The position numbers and the translations under genes are program-made. Positions 1-9,559 of a DNA stretch of 64,000 bases are shown here, piece after piece. The stretch covers positions 7,924 through 71,923 of the forward strand of contig DFFT01000009.1 in assembly GCA_002372325.1 (NCBI GenBank). The letters run 5' to 3'. Every line of letters begins with the position of its first letter. Positions within the stretch are counted from its first letter, which is position 1. This stretch comes from Succinivibrionaceae bacterium UBA3769. GTDB lineage: Bacteria > Pseudomonadota > Gammaproteobacteria > Enterobacterales > Succinivibrionaceae. The notes below the pieces were generated by a model, which saw only the letters and a program-made list of their open reading frames with translations, searched no databases and was not told the origin of the DNA.

Positions 1-2
1 CC

Positions 3-1928
3 CGGGAGCTATCGGGTTTCGGGCTGGACGGCGTCACCATCGGTCTCTGCCCCGCCGGAGCTCTCTTAAGCTACGTCCGGGAAACCCAGAAAACCGCCCT
101 CCTCAATATCCGCTCTCTCCGTCTGGAAAGCAAAAGCACCCATCTGGTGCTGGATGCCTGCACCCAGAGAAATCTGGAGATTACCGAGAATCTTCAGGGC
201 GGGCAGGAGCATACCCTCCTGGCCGTGCTGGATCGCACCTCTACTCCCATGGGATCCCGGCTTCTGCAGCGCTCCCTGCTGAACCCGGTACGCTCCCGGG
301 AAGAAGCAGAAAAAAAGCTGGATCTTATTTCCGAAATCCAGCAATTCTCTCAGGCCGATACGCTCCGGGACTATCTCCGGGAAATCGGCGATCTGGAAAG
401 AGTGACCGCAAGACTGGCTCTCAGCAACGTCCGGCCCCGGGATCTCGCCAAGATCCGCACTGCTCTTCAGGTAACGCCCCATATCCGGGAGCTTCTGAAC
501 TCCGCCGGGGGCAAGCTGGGGAAATTTCAGGAAAAGCTCCCCCTCCTGCCGGATGTCCGGGATCTTCTGGAAAGAGCCGTCTGCGATATCCCGCCGGCGG
601 TAATCAGAGACGGCGGCGTCATCGCCTCCGGCTACTCTCCGGAATTGGACAAGCTCCGCAGCATGTCCTCCGGAGCTGATGATTATCTTAAGGAGGTGGA
701 GAACCGGGAAAGAAGCCGCACCGGGATCAGCACCCTCAAGGTAGGCTACAACAAGGTTTCCGGTTACTATATTGAAATTTCCCGGGCTCAGGCCGGCCAG
801 AACGCCCTGCCCTCAGATTACATCAGAAGGCAGACCCTGAAAAACAATGAACGCTACATCACTCAGGAGCTCAAGGAATTCGAGGAAACCGCGCTGACCG
901 CCCAGAGCCGGGCTCTGGCTCTGGAAAAACAGCTTTATGATGAACTTATCGCCCTGCTTCTGCCCCATCTCATGGATCTTCAGGATCTCTCCTGCCATCT
1001 CTCCTATATCGACATGCTGGCGGGACTGGCGGAGGCGGCGCTGGAAAACGGCTATACCCGCCCGGAATTCACCTCCGCCCGGGAAATCTCCATTGTAAAG
1101 GGACGCCATCCGGTAATCGAACAGGTGAGCTCCTCCCGGTTCATTCCCAACGATATCTCCATTGCCGGAGATCATCAGCTTCTGCTCATTACCGGCCCTA
1201 ACATGGGAGGCAAGTCCACTTATATGAGGCAATGCGCCATCATCGCGCTGATGGCCTGGTGCGGATCCTTCGTCCCGGCGGAAAAGGCGGTGATCCCCGA
1301 CATCGACAGAATATTCACCAGAATCGGAGCCAGCGATGATCTGGCCTCCGGCCGTTCCACCTTCATGGTGGAAATGACGGAAACCGCGAATATTCTCCAT
1401 AATGCCACCAGAGACAGTCTGGTGCTCATGGATGAAATCGGCCGCGGCACCAGCACCTATGACGGCATGGCCCTGGCCTGGGCGGCGGCAGAGCAGCTGG
1501 CAGACGGCAACCGCTCCTATACCATGTTTTCCACCCATTATTTTGAGCTTACCGAGCTTCCTGCGGAAATCAAAAATGTCCGGAACATGCACTTTTCCGC
1601 CGTGAAATCCGGCGAAACCGTGGTGTTCCTCCACAATGCGGAGCCCGGCCCGGCCACGAGCTCCTACGGCATTGAAGTCGCGCAGCTGGCCGGCATCCCC
1701 AAAAAGGTTATCCAGACCGCCCGGAAGCGCATGAAAATGCTGGCTGGGAAGATCAAAGGCACGGCAGCGGCAGAACCGGAAAACGTTGCCGCGCCCGAAA
1801 CTCCGACAATTTCCGAGGAGTACCAGAAGATCATTGCCACCCTTAAAAAGGTAAAGCCGGACACCCTGACCGCCCGGGAAGCTCTGAACCTCATTTATGA
1901 TCTTACGGAGGAAGTCTCTTACCTCTGA
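3..1928 (+). CDS. mutS: DNA mismatch repair protein MutS (5' truncated by window edge)
   Basis: MutS recognises mismatches and, with ATP, recruits MutL to start strand-specific repair. The reading frame is open from base 3, so the true start lies left of the window. About 641 residues are visible; family members of about 850 residues would lack some 210 N-terminal residues here (mismatch-recognition and part of the connector domain). Visible parts are the lever/clamp region, a Walker A motif GPNMGGKST near base 1195, a Walker B-type LVLMDEIGRGTS stretch near base 1420, and the FSTHYFELTEL segment near base 1530. The C-terminal tail after the ATPase is present and the gene ends naturally with TGA. 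It converges on nlpD. In Enterobacterales rpoS lies between nlpD and mutS; here only about 110 bp with a shared terminator separates them. Identity is very secure. Confidence 0.97.
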   Translation, partial: RELSGFGLDGVTIGLCPAGALLSYVRETQKTALLNIRSLRLESKSTHLVLDACTQRNLEITENLQGGQEHTLLAVLDRTSTPMGSRLLQRSLLNPVRSREEAEKKLDLISEIQQFSQADTLRDYLREIGDLERVTARLALSNVRPRDLAKIRTALQVTPHIRELLNSAGGKLGKFQEKLPLLPDVRDLLERAVCDIPPAVIRDGGVIASGYSPELDKLRSMSSGADDYLKEVENRERSRTGISTLKVGYNKVSGYYIEISRAQAGQNALPSDYIRRQTLKNNERYITQELKEFEETALTAQSRALALEKQLYDELIALLLPHLMDLQDLSCHLSYIDMLAGLAEAALENGYTRPEFTSAREISIVKGRHPVIEQVSSSRFIPNDISIAGDHQLLLITGPNMGGKSTYMRQCAIIALMAWCGSFVPAEKAVIPDIDRIFTRIGASDDLASGRSTFMVEMTETANILHNATRDSLVLMDEIGRGTSTYDGMALAWAAAEQLADGNRSYTMFSTHYFELTELPAEIKNVRNMHFSAVKSGETVVFLHNAEPGPATSSYGIEVAQLAGIPKKVIQTARKRMKMLAGKIKGTAAAEPENVAAPETPTISEEYQKIIATLKKVKPDTLTAREALNLIYDLTEEVSYL

Positions 1929-1969
1929 AGGCTCCCGGAGCTGACAGGAAATTAAGAAAGGAAAAAATC

Positions 1970-2015
1970 AGCGCCGTCAGAAACCGGTAAGCGGATTCCT
2001 GACGGCGCGCTGTTT
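1970..2015. terminator. Bidirectional intrinsic terminator between mutS and nlpD
   Basis: A perfect 10-bp stem (GCGCCGTCAG at 1971-1980 with CTGACGGCGC at 1999-2008) is flanked by an A-run on the left (1964-1968) and GCTGTTTT on the right. It can stop both mutS (+) and nlpD (-) transcription. Confidence 0.85.
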
Positions 2016-2039
2016 TCAGAACTGGGACGCTGCAGTCTG

Positions 2040-3134
2040 CTACTTCCGGCTCTGAGGCAGATACTTCATGGGATTTACCGTCTGTCCCCGGTAGCGGATC
2101 TCAAAATGCAATCTCACGGACTTGGCCTCGGAATCCCCCATTTTGGCGATTACCTGCCCCCGGGACACCTGCTGCCCTTCCCGCACCAGAATAGAGTCGT
2201 TATGGGCATAGGCGGACAGAAAATCATCGTTATGGCTCAGGATTATCAGGTTCCCGTAGCCTCTGAGGGCATTTCCGGCATACACCACCTTGCCTCCGGA
2301 GGCGGCTTTGATATCAGATCCCCGGGCTCCGGAAATGTCGATGCCCTTATTGCCATGCTCCGAATTGGAAAAGCCTTCGATAATGCGGCCCTGAACCGGC
2401 CACTTCCAGCTGACGCTGCCCCGGGCCTGGGCCGGAATCCGGACATCATCCACAGCCCGGGTGTTTTCCTTCTTATTACGGCTGCCGGAAACTGTCATAT
2501 CCGGAGCATTGTCTCCCCGGGAAGCAGAAGCTGCAGAAGTATTTACGGGAGTTACCGGCTTCTGAGCGGGAGTGTTAACCCGGCCGGAATCCGTTTTTTG
2601 AGCAGTGCTTATGACCGTGGGCGCGGTGCTCCGGGAAGATGCGCTGCCGCTTCCGGAAGCGGCAACCGGCACCGGATTTTTGCTTTTGCGGCTCACCGCC
2701 AGAAGCTGTCCCACCATAATCGTGTAATTGGAATCAATGTCGTTAATGCTGACCAGATCCTTCATGGGAATGCCGAATTTCCGGGAAAGTGCGTAAACCG
2801 TATCGTTTTTCTGCACCCTGTGGGTTCTCACTCCCACCCGGGCGGGATCCAGAATCAGCCTTTGCCCCTTGTTGATATTGTAGGGCTTCTTAATATCGTT
2901 GATATACGCCAGGAGCTTCAGGTCGATGTTATTGGCAAAGGCCACGGAATGCAGGGTATCCCCGGCGCGCACGGTATAGACGCCGTTCACCCCCCGGGCG
3001 GAACCGGCAGTGTCTCCGGTAAGATCCCCGGCTGAATAACCGGTGCCGGTATACGTGGTACAGGCCCCCAGGGACAATGCCATAAGTCCAGCCAGGAGTC
3101 CCGTCTTAACCAAAAATACAGATTTGCGCAGCAT
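2040..3134 (-). CDS. nlpD: Murein hydrolase activator NlpD (LysM-LytM lipoprotein)
   Basis: Outer-membrane lipoprotein that activates a cell-wall amidase (AmiC in E. coli) during daughter-cell separation. The 364-residue product has a signal peptide ending in the lipobox LGAC with lipidated Cys25. Two LysM peptidoglycan-binding motifs follow (about residues 52-93 and 104-148), then a low-complexity Ser/Thr/Pro linker, and a C-terminal LytM/M23 domain (about 250-355). The LytM domain looks degenerate: the first metal-ligand region reads NKGIDI and the usual HxH is replaced by HFE, as in known non-catalytic activators. It is the last gene of the ftsB-ispD-ispF-surE-yqaA-nlpD string, 18 bp after yqaA. 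Unlike the enterobacterial arrangement, no rpoS follows. Confidence 0.93.
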   Translation of the reverse strand: MLRKSVFLVKTGLLAGLMALSLGACTTYTGTGYSAGDLTGDTAGSARGVNGVYTVRAGDTLHSVAFANNIDLKLLAYINDIKKPYNINKGQRLILDPARVGVRTHRVQKNDTVYALSRKFGIPMKDLVSINDIDSNYTIMVGQLLAVSRKSKNPVPVAASGSGSASSRSTAPTVISTAQKTDSGRVNTPAQKPVTPVNTSAASASRGDNAPDMTVSGSRNKKENTRAVDDVRIPAQARGSVSWKWPVQGRIIEGFSNSEHGNKGIDISGARGSDIKAASGGKVVYAGNALRGYGNLIILSHNDDFLSAYAHNDSILVREGQQVSRGQVIAKMGDSEAKSVRLHFEIRYRGQTVNPMKYLPQSRK

Positions 3135-3152
3135 TATTCAGTCCTTTGCAAT

Positions 3153-3776
3153 TCAGTCCTGCAGCATGTAATAGCCGAAAACCGCCGTCAGAATAACCAG
3201 AGTCACCCAGCCTATAATGTCAATGTAACGCCGGAGCTTCTGCTCCATTCTGGCGCCGCCGATTTTGATAACCGCGGCAATCAGAAAAAATCTCAGTCCC
3301 CGGCCCGCAAAGGATACCAGAATAAACGGTATCAGATGGAGCTGCCCGGCCCCCAGTCCCATGCTGACCTGCTGGGAGGCAATAAGACCGGCTGAGATGG
3401 CCACAATTTTGTAGGGGAGCGGCGTAAAGGAACCGATAACAATAAACGCCACGCCATAGCTTTGCAGATATCCGGAGGCCCGGCTGAAGGTCTCCTGATA
3501 ATTAAAGCGCGCCACGAGATCCTGAATCCAGGGATCGTAAAGATAATATCCGATGCCGTACCCCAAAACCGCCCCCATAACGGAGGCCGCGGTGGCCAGA
3601 AAGGCATAGTGAAGAGCCCGCTCCGGCCGGGCCAGACACATGGGAGCCAGCATAATGTCCACGGGGATCGGCCAGAAAATGGATTCAATAAAGCTGTTTC
3701 CCGTCAGAAAAACCGGTGCCAGACGGTGCTTTGACAGGTTTATGCAATAATCATAGATACCGGTAAATAACTTCAT
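3153..3776 (-). CDS. yqaA: YqaA-like membrane protein of the DedA/VTT superfamily
   Basis: Inner-membrane protein of the SNARE-associated/DedA (VTT) superfamily; members are linked to lipid translocation and membrane homeostasis, but no function for YqaA itself can be read here. I chose the ATG at 3776 (207 residues), preceded by a GAGG ribosome site and starting only 10 bp after surE; an upstream in-frame start would overlap surE. The sequence has the family arrangement: a re-entrant Pro-rich segment (FWPIPVDIMLAP), several hydrophobic helices, and a conserved GSFTPLPYKIVAISAG loop near the middle. In many proteobacteria yqaA sits with pcm/surE/nlpD, supporting orthology. Pcm, which often lies beside surE, is missing. 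Confidence 0.85.
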   Translation of the reverse strand: MKLFTGIYDYCINLSKHRLAPVFLTGNSFIESIFWPIPVDIMLAPMCLARPERALHYAFLATAASVMGAVLGYGIGYYLYDPWIQDLVARFNYQETFSRASGYLQSYGVAFIVIGSFTPLPYKIVAISAGLIASQQVSMGLGAGQLHLIPFILVSFAGRGLRFFLIAAVIKIGGARMEQKLRRYIDIIGWVTLVILTAVFGYYMLQD

Positions 3777-3786
3777 AGGCCTCGTG

Positions 3787-4533
3787 TCATACCATATCAG
3801 CCCAGCCCGTGAGATCGTCAAGACTGTTGTACGCCGTTAAATCAATATGGAGGGGCGTTACCGAGACATAGCCATGCTCCACCGCCCAGAAATCTGTGTC
3901 CCGCTCCCTGTCCACCGGTTTTCCCTGCGGCCCCACCCAGTAAATGGGAACGCCGCGGAGATCCCGGGCTTCGATAATGCTCTCGGCATTCTGGCGGCGG
4001 CCCAGCCGGGTTACCATCATCCCCTTTATTTCAGACAGCGGCAAATCCGGAACGTTCACATTCAGGATCTGCTGTCCGGGAAGCGGAGTTTCCTCTATTT
4101 TACGGAGAATCCTCATCACAAAGGCAGCTGCCGTATCGTAATGGCGGGAGCCGCAGAGAGAAACCGCCAGAGCCGGATACCGGCAGCCCCGGCCCTCCAT
4201 GGCTGCGGCCACGGTACCTGAATAGATGACGTCATCCCCCAGATTGGCCCCCTCGTTGATGCCGGAAACCACCACGTCCGGCCGGGGCTTCAGGAGAGAA
4301 TTCAGGGCCAGGTAGACGCTGTCTGTGGGAGTGCCTCTTACCGCCGTGAAATTCTTTTTTAAAATTTCCTGCGTCCGGAGGGGATAGTCCAGAGTAAGGG
4401 AATGACTGGCAGCGCTCTGGTTCCGATCCGGAGCCACCACAAAGGTATCGGGGTATTCCGCGGAAACCGCGTCATAAAGCCGGGAAATTCCCTCTGCATA
4501 AACTCCGTCATCATTGCTTATGAGAATTCTCAT
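3787..4533 (-). CDS. surE: 5'/3'-nucleotidase SurE
   Basis: Metal-dependent nucleoside monophosphate phosphatase of the SurE family (also exopolyphosphatase in E. coli). The 248-residue protein begins [16 protein letters not shown], the diagnostic NDDG metal site at residues 7-10, and carries the family's NRSAASHS-like loop (here [10 protein letters not shown]) and [23 protein letters not shown] region. The start has an AGGA ribosome site 5 bp upstream. It lies 19 bp after ispF; truD, which separates ispF and surE in E. coli, is absent, and pcm does not follow. Confidence 0.96.
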   Translation of the reverse strand: MRILISNDDGVYAEGISRLYDAVSAEYPDTFVVAPDRNQSAASHSLTLDYPLRTQEILKKNFTAVRGTPTDSVYLALNSLLKPRPDVVVSGINEGANLGDDVIYSGTVAAAMEGRGCRYPALAVSLCGSRHYDTAAAFVMRILRKIEETPLPGQQILNVNVPDLPLSEIKGMMVTRLGRRQNAESIIEARDLRGVPIYWVGPQGKPVDRERDTDFWAVEHGYVSVTPLHIDLTAYNSLDDLTGWADMV

Positions 4534-4552
4534 AACGTCCTGACTAAATCCT

Positions 4553-5032
4553 TTAATCCCTGTAAATGAGCGTCACGGCGGTAACGGCAATGCCTTCCTT
4601 TCTTCCGGTAAAGCCCAGCTTCTCGGTGGTGGTGGCCTTGACGTTCACAGCATCCATATCAAGGCCCAAATCCTGAGCGATATTGACCCGCATTTCATGC
4701 TCATAAGGGGCGATTTTCGGGGCCTGGGCCATAATAGTGATATCCGCGTTGCTGATTTTCCAGCCCAGATCCTGCACTCTTTTCCAGGCATCCCGGAGGA
4801 GAATTCTGCTGTCAATGTTCAAAAATCGGTCATCATTGTCCGGATAAAGCCGGCCGATGTCGCCAAGAGCAGCGGCTCCCAGAAGAGCATCCGTAAGGGC
4901 ATGAAGAACCACGTCGCCGTCTGAATGAGCGATAAGGCCCGTTTCATAAGGAATCTTTACTCCGCCCAGGGTAACCGGCCCCGCGCCGCCGAACTTATGC
5001 ACATCAAAACCATGTCCGACTCTGAATATCAT
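4553..5032 (-). CDS. ispF: 2-C-methyl-D-erythritol 2,4-cyclodiphosphate synthase
   Basis: Fifth step of the MEP isoprenoid pathway: converts CDP-methylerythritol 2-phosphate to methylerythritol cyclodiphosphate with loss of CMP. The 159-residue length is typical. Zinc ligands of the GHGFDVH motif (Asp10, His12) and His44 in the [18 protein letters not shown] segment are present, as is the C-terminal [13 protein letters not shown] nucleotide loop. It follows ispD by 12 bp, so the two MEP enzymes are co-transcribed. Confidence 0.97.
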   Translation of the reverse strand: MIFRVGHGFDVHKFGGAGPVTLGGVKIPYETGLIAHSDGDVVLHALTDALLGAAALGDIGRLYPDNDDRFLNIDSRILLRDAWKRVQDLGWKISNADITIMAQAPKIAPYEHEMRVNIAQDLGLDMDAVNVKATTTEKLGFTGRKEGIAVTAVTLIYRD

Positions 5033-5044
5033 GCTGCTTCCCTC

Positions 5045-5722
5045 TTAATCCATTTCCCGGTAAAAAAGCGTCCCCAGGGCCAGATCCTGAGGCTCGGTAA
5101 TCTTAATGTTAAGGCTGGAGCCCGGCACCAGCAAGGGGTGATAGCCCAGAAACTCCATGGCCGAAGCCTCATCCGTCAGCGTCATGCCCGAGGCGGCGGC
5201 CTTTTCATAAGCAGTTATCAGAAGATCTCTTTTAAAAAGCTGCGGGGTAAGAGCCCGCCAGAGTCCGGCCCGGGGCACGGTGCCCGTGATGCGGCTTTCA
5301 CTGTCGCCGCGCTTTACCGTGTCGGGAATTCTTACCGCCAGAATGCCGCCGTTGTCATTCATGGCCAGATCCCGGAGTCTTTCCAGATCTGCCATCATAA
5401 TGCACGGCCGCGCCGCATCGTGAACCATGACATATTCCGAGGCGGCTGCCCGAAGCCCGGAAAGCACGCTGTCCCCCCTCTCTTTTCCGCCGGGCACCGT
5501 TACAATGCGGGGATCGCCGTAAAGCCCGGTATCCTGAAAATACTGATCCTCAGGACTCAGAACCAGAATGACCCGGCCCAGCGCTGAAAACCGGAAAATG
5601 CGCTTCAGGGTTTCCTCCAGGATGGTGCTGGAGGCAAAGGGAAGATACTGCTTGGGACACCGGGACTGCATGCGCTTCCCAACACCGGCAGCGGGGATAA
5701 CCACGTCAATCATGTCAGACAT
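5045..5722 (-). CDS. ispD: 2-C-methyl-D-erythritol 4-phosphate cytidylyltransferase
   Basis: Third step of the MEP pathway: CTP + methylerythritol phosphate to CDP-methylerythritol. The 225-residue protein has the glycine-rich CTP site VVIPAAGVGKRMQS at the N-terminus, the VMVHDAARPC motif in the middle and the C-terminal NIKITEPQDLALG signature. Translation may start at 5722 or at the ATG three codons later (5713). Its start abuts the ftsB stop codon, suggesting translational coupling. Confidence 0.96.
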   Translation of the reverse strand: MSDMIDVVIPAAGVGKRMQSRCPKQYLPFASSTILEETLKRIFRFSALGRVILVLSPEDQYFQDTGLYGDPRIVTVPGGKERGDSVLSGLRAAASEYVMVHDAARPCIMMADLERLRDLAMNDNGGILAVRIPDTVKRGDSESRITGTVPRAGLWRALTPQLFKRDLLITAYEKAAASGMTLTDEASAMEFLGYHPLLVPGSSLNIKITEPQDLALGTLFYREMD

Positions 5723-6025
5723 TTATTTTCCGGAGGCCTCCTGCCGGCTGGGAAAAATTACCCGGTAAAACACCTCACCTGACTTTATCATGCCCAGATT
5801 GGAGCGGGCCAGATTCTCAACCGTGGGGGAGCCGTCAGTTTTTTTAAGAGATTCAATGTCGACCTTCATCATGAGATTGCGCTCCTCCAGATTCCGGGTA
5901 TATTCCTTAGCCTGACGAAGCTCGGCGGTTACCTCCTGGTAGCGTCTGAGACCATTTGGGCCGTGCACCAGCGTGTGTCCGAGATAGATAATAACCAGAA
6001 TTAAAATGACATTAATGTAGCGCAT
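5723..6025 (-). CDS. ftsB: Cell division protein FtsB
   Basis: Small bitopic divisome protein that forms the FtsQLB complex. The 100-residue product has one N-terminal membrane helix (about residues 4-20), a periplasmic coiled coil (about 28-65) and a conserved NLARSNLGMIKSGEVFYRV segment that contacts FtsQ in homologues. It heads the ftsB-ispD-ispF-surE-yqaA-nlpD string, and a strong terminator separates it from eno upstream, so it probably has its own promoter in 6026-6130. Confidence 0.93.
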   Translation of the reverse strand: MRYINVILILVIIYLGHTLVHGPNGLRRYQEVTAELRQAKEYTRNLEERNLMMKVDIESLKKTDGSPTVENLARSNLGMIKSGEVFYRVIFPSRQEASGK

Positions 6026-6133
6026 AGCATCACCCTGAAAGACCGGGGATATTATAATCCATGCCGCCCGGTTTGAACATTACGGGGGAGGAGATCCCGC
6101 AGATTCGCACTCTGGTCATGAACCGGCAGGGCA

Positions 6134-6160
6134 CAAAAAAAGACGCCCGGAGGCGTCTTT
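6134..6160 (-). terminator. Intrinsic terminator of eno
   Basis: An 8-bp perfect stem (AAGACGCC/GGCGTCTT, 6140-6147 with 6152-6159) with a 4-base loop is followed on the minus strand by seven T residues. It lies 43 bp past the eno stop codon. Confidence 0.93.
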
Positions 6161-6201
6161 CTTATCTTTTAGCTTTTCTGAAAACTCAGCGTATCAGAGG
6201 A

Positions 6202-7666
<1,465 letters not shown>

Positions 7667-7714
7667 CAAATTCGGGAATCAGACCGAAGTCCCCGGGTTC
7701 CGGCCCGCCCCGAT

Positions 7715-7738
7715 AAAAAACCGGGCTCAGGCACCCGG
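7715..7738 (-). terminator. Intrinsic terminator of the sulfur operon
   Basis: On the minus strand a GC-rich stem (CCGGG...CCCGG, 7721-7738, six-base loop closed by a U-G pair) is followed by six T residues (7715-7720), 45 bp after the tusA-like stop codon. It isolates the operon from eno. Confidence 0.8.
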
Positions 7739-7783
7739 CAAAATCGTCTTCTTCAGCGCGGCCGGGTCAGCCCAGGCGTCCCT

Positions 7784-8035
7784 TTAATCTCCGACCTTCT
7801 GAATAAAAAGCTCGAAGGTGCCATCGCCGTTTTCCCGGAAAGCCAGAATTTTATGGCCCTCCTCCTTCACGCTTCTGGGAACATTCTCGGCGGGTTCGCC
7901 GCTGTTAAGCCGCACCTCCAGAATCTGTCCGTCATCAAGCTCATCCAGAGCCACCTTGGTTTTTACAAAGGTAATGGGGCAGTTTACATCGGTGATGTCA
8001 ATTTTGTCATCCGCGGTAATGTTTGCATCAGTCAT
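7784..8035 (-). CDS. TusA-family sulfurtransferase-like protein
   Basis: Small TusA/YeeD-type protein; family members carry persulfide sulfur on a conserved cysteine and pass it to partners. I chose the ATG at 8035 (83 residues), which has a GAGGAGAG ribosome site 8 bp upstream; an in-frame ATG at 8062 lacks one. The DVNCPITFVKTK segment matches the family CPxP region, with the active Cys kept but Thr in place of the second Pro. The gene overlaps the end of the upstream JAMM gene by 8 bp and is the last gene of the ten-gene sulfur operon. Its likely role is relaying sulfur to or from the carrier proteins encoded upstream (inference). The genuine tusA tRNA-thiolation gene would usually stand alone, so I give no symbol. 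Confidence 0.8.
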   Translation of the reverse strand: MTDANITADDKIDITDVNCPITFVKTKVALDELDDGQILEVRLNSGEPAENVPRSVKEEGHKILAFRENGDGTFELFIQKVGD

Positions 8036-8477
8036 GGTTTTTACTCTCCTCAAGAATAACAAGATCTTCCTTTCTTACGGTTCTGCTTCCCTGGGCCCCT
8101 TCAATATGGAATCCGTTCAGCACCGGATGATCCTGCTCCGCCAGGGAAAGGATGAGATAGCTGGCCCGGGGATCATTGGCCAGTCTGATATCCTCCTCTG
8201 AAGGCCGGGAGGGACTTGCGGGATGGGAATGCCAGTTCCCCAAAGGGGCAAGTCCGGCTGCTCTCATGTCCTTAATGGCCGCAAGCTGCTCCCGGGGGTC
8301 AATGGAAAAATGTTCCTCCGCATGATCCGTATTGGTCAGGAGATACACCTTTCTGATCTCCCGGACACCATCCGGACTATCAATGCCGGCCAGAAGCCCG
8401 CAGGCCTCCCGGGGACTTTCCGCGAGAGCATGCCGGTAAATCCTGTCAAAGTCGGCCCTAAGCATGGTTATCTTCAT
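8028..8477 (-). CDS. JAMM/Mov34-type metalloprotease (carrier-protein processing), copy 1
   Basis: JAB1/MPN zinc protease of the bacterial class that trims or deconjugates ubiquitin-like sulfur carriers (QbsD, Mec, HcyD type). All metal-site residues are visible in the 149-residue protein: Glu24 in PREACGLL, His83 and His85 in NWHSHP, then Ser93 and Asp96 in the RPSEEDI segment, giving the HxH-x7-SxxD signature. It lies 13 bp after the HesA/ThiF-like gene and two genes after the free carrier that ends GGGQ. Its probable job is removing the residue(s) after the carrier's Gly-Gly so the tail can be activated; a second possibility is releasing an amino acid from a carrier conjugate, as mycobacterial Mec does. 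Paralogue of the protein at 14636-15115. Confidence 0.88.
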   Translation of the reverse strand: MKITMLRADFDRIYRHALAESPREACGLLAGIDSPDGVREIRKVYLLTNTDHAEEHFSIDPREQLAAIKDMRAAGLAPLGNWHSHPASPSRPSEEDIRLANDPRASYLILSLAEQDHPVLNGFHIEGAQGSRTVRKEDLVILEESKNHD

Positions 8478-8490
8478 ACGCCACCCGAAA

Positions 8491-9303
8491 TCAATGCTGC
8501 TTTAATTCGCAGACAGCCTGCTCATAATCATGAAGCTCGGTAATCACCGGATTCGCGGAGCAGACAGCGCAGCCGGCACCCCGGGACGGCAGCCTGATCT
8601 TATGAAACTCCATGGTGAGCGCGTCATAGGTCAGGAGATAACCGGTAAGAAGCTCCCCTACCCCGGTAATATACTTAATGGCCTCCATGGCCTGAAGGGA
8701 TCCGATAACCCCGCCCATGGCCCCGATAACCCCCGCCTGCCGGCAGGTAGGCACCGCATCCTTGGGAGGCGGCTCCTTGAAGATGCAGCGATAGCAAGGG
8801 CTCTGTCCCGGGATCACCGTGGTGAGCTGCCCCTTGAATCTGATAATGCCGGCATGGCTGAAGGGCTTTTTGGCCATGACGCAGGCATCGTTTATCAGGA
8901 ACTTGGCCGGAAAATTGTCCGTGCCGTCAATGACGAAGTCATAGTCCTTGATGAGATCCAGAATATTGGAGCTGTTCACAAAGGTGTAATAGGTATTAAC
9001 CTTAACGTCCGGATTTATGGCCCTCATAGTCTCAGCCGCAGATTCTGCCTTCTTTTTGCCCACATCGGCCGTGGTATGAATTACCTGCCGCTGCAGATTG
9101 GAGAGATCCACCGTATCAGCGTCAGCAATGCCGATAGTGCCCACGCCGGCCGCTGCAAGATAGAGAGCGGCAGGAGAGCCTAAACCCCCGGCGCCGATAA
9201 TCAGCACCTTCGCTCCCAGAAGCTTCTTCTGGCCCTTGGCGCCGATCTCCCTGAGAATAATGTGCCGGGAATAACGCTCCAGCTGTTCATTTGTAAAGGC
9301 CAT
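8491..9303 (-). CDS. HesA/MoeB/ThiF-family E1-like adenylyltransferase
   Basis: E1-like enzyme that adenylates the C-terminal Gly of a ubiquitin-like sulfur carrier so that sulfur can be added as a thiocarboxylate. The 270-residue protein shows the RYSRHIILREIG start of the family, the nucleotide loop GAGGLGSP (residues 37-44), the DxDTVDLSNLQRQ segment, four zinc cysteines (170, 173, 245, 248) and the candidate catalytic Cys187 in VPTCRQAGV. It has no rhodanese domain, unlike its paralogue at 13182-14639. Its ATG overlaps the TAA of the carrier gene (TAATG), which suggests the two are made in equal amounts and work together. A role in molybdopterin or thiamine synthesis is less likely because no other genes of those pathways are nearby. 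Confidence 0.9.
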   Translation of the reverse strand: MAFTNEQLERYSRHIILREIGAKGQKKLLGAKVLIIGAGGLGSPAALYLAAAGVGTIGIADADTVDLSNLQRQVIHTTADVGKKKAESAAETMRAINPDVKVNTYYTFVNSSNILDLIKDYDFVIDGTDNFPAKFLINDACVMAKKPFSHAGIIRFKGQLTTVIPGQSPCYRCIFKEPPPKDAVPTCRQAGVIGAMGGVIGSLQAMEAIKYITGVGELLTGYLLTYDALTMEFHKIRLPSRGAGCAVCSANPVITELHDYEQAVCELKQH

Positions 9304-9509
9304 TACTGTCCGCCTCCCATGAAATACAGAAATTCCACCTCATCCCCTTCATTAAGCACATGAGAGTCAAAGGTATCAGACTTGATAAACTCGCCGTTTA
9401 CCGACACGGTCACATACTGCGGGGTTTCCACATTTTCAATTTTAATGAGTTCTGCCACGGTAGTTCCCGCAGCCACTTCCTTTCTTTTTCCGGCAACAGT
9501 TATTATCAT
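9303..9509 (-). CDS. ThiS/MoaD-like ubiquitin-fold sulfur carrier with a GGGQ tail
   Basis: A 68-residue beta-grasp protein of the ThiS/MoaD superfamily. These proteins carry sulfur as a C-terminal thiocarboxylate on Gly-Gly. Here the C-terminus reads VEFLYFMGGGQ, so one extra Gln follows the glycines. Wolinella HcyS and Pseudomonas QbsE likewise carry extra residues that a JAMM protease must remove before activation, and such proteases are encoded in this operon. The start has an AAGGA ribosome site 9 bp upstream. It is coupled by a one-base overlap to the E1-like gene. It could be mistaken for ThiS, but no thiG, thiH or other thi gene is near. Confidence 0.88.
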   Translation of the reverse strand: MIITVAGKRKEVAAGTTVAELIKIENVETPQYVTVSVNGEFIKSDTFDSHVLNEGDEVEFLYFMGGGQ

Positions 9510-9559
9510 TTGCGTTTTTCCTTACATACAAATCACTGACATCAAAAGTAACAATAAAG

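Noticed and set aside
813..1634. Long minus-strand frame opposite mutS
   Set aside because: It is antisense to a fully conserved mutS region and shows no recognisable protein; GC-rich genes here throw many such shadow frames, including long ones opposite relA, lepA and SNF2.
9303..9509. Thiamine synthesis ThiS
   Set aside because: No thiG, thiH, thiE or other thi gene is present and the C-terminus is GGGQ rather than the mature GG of ThiS.
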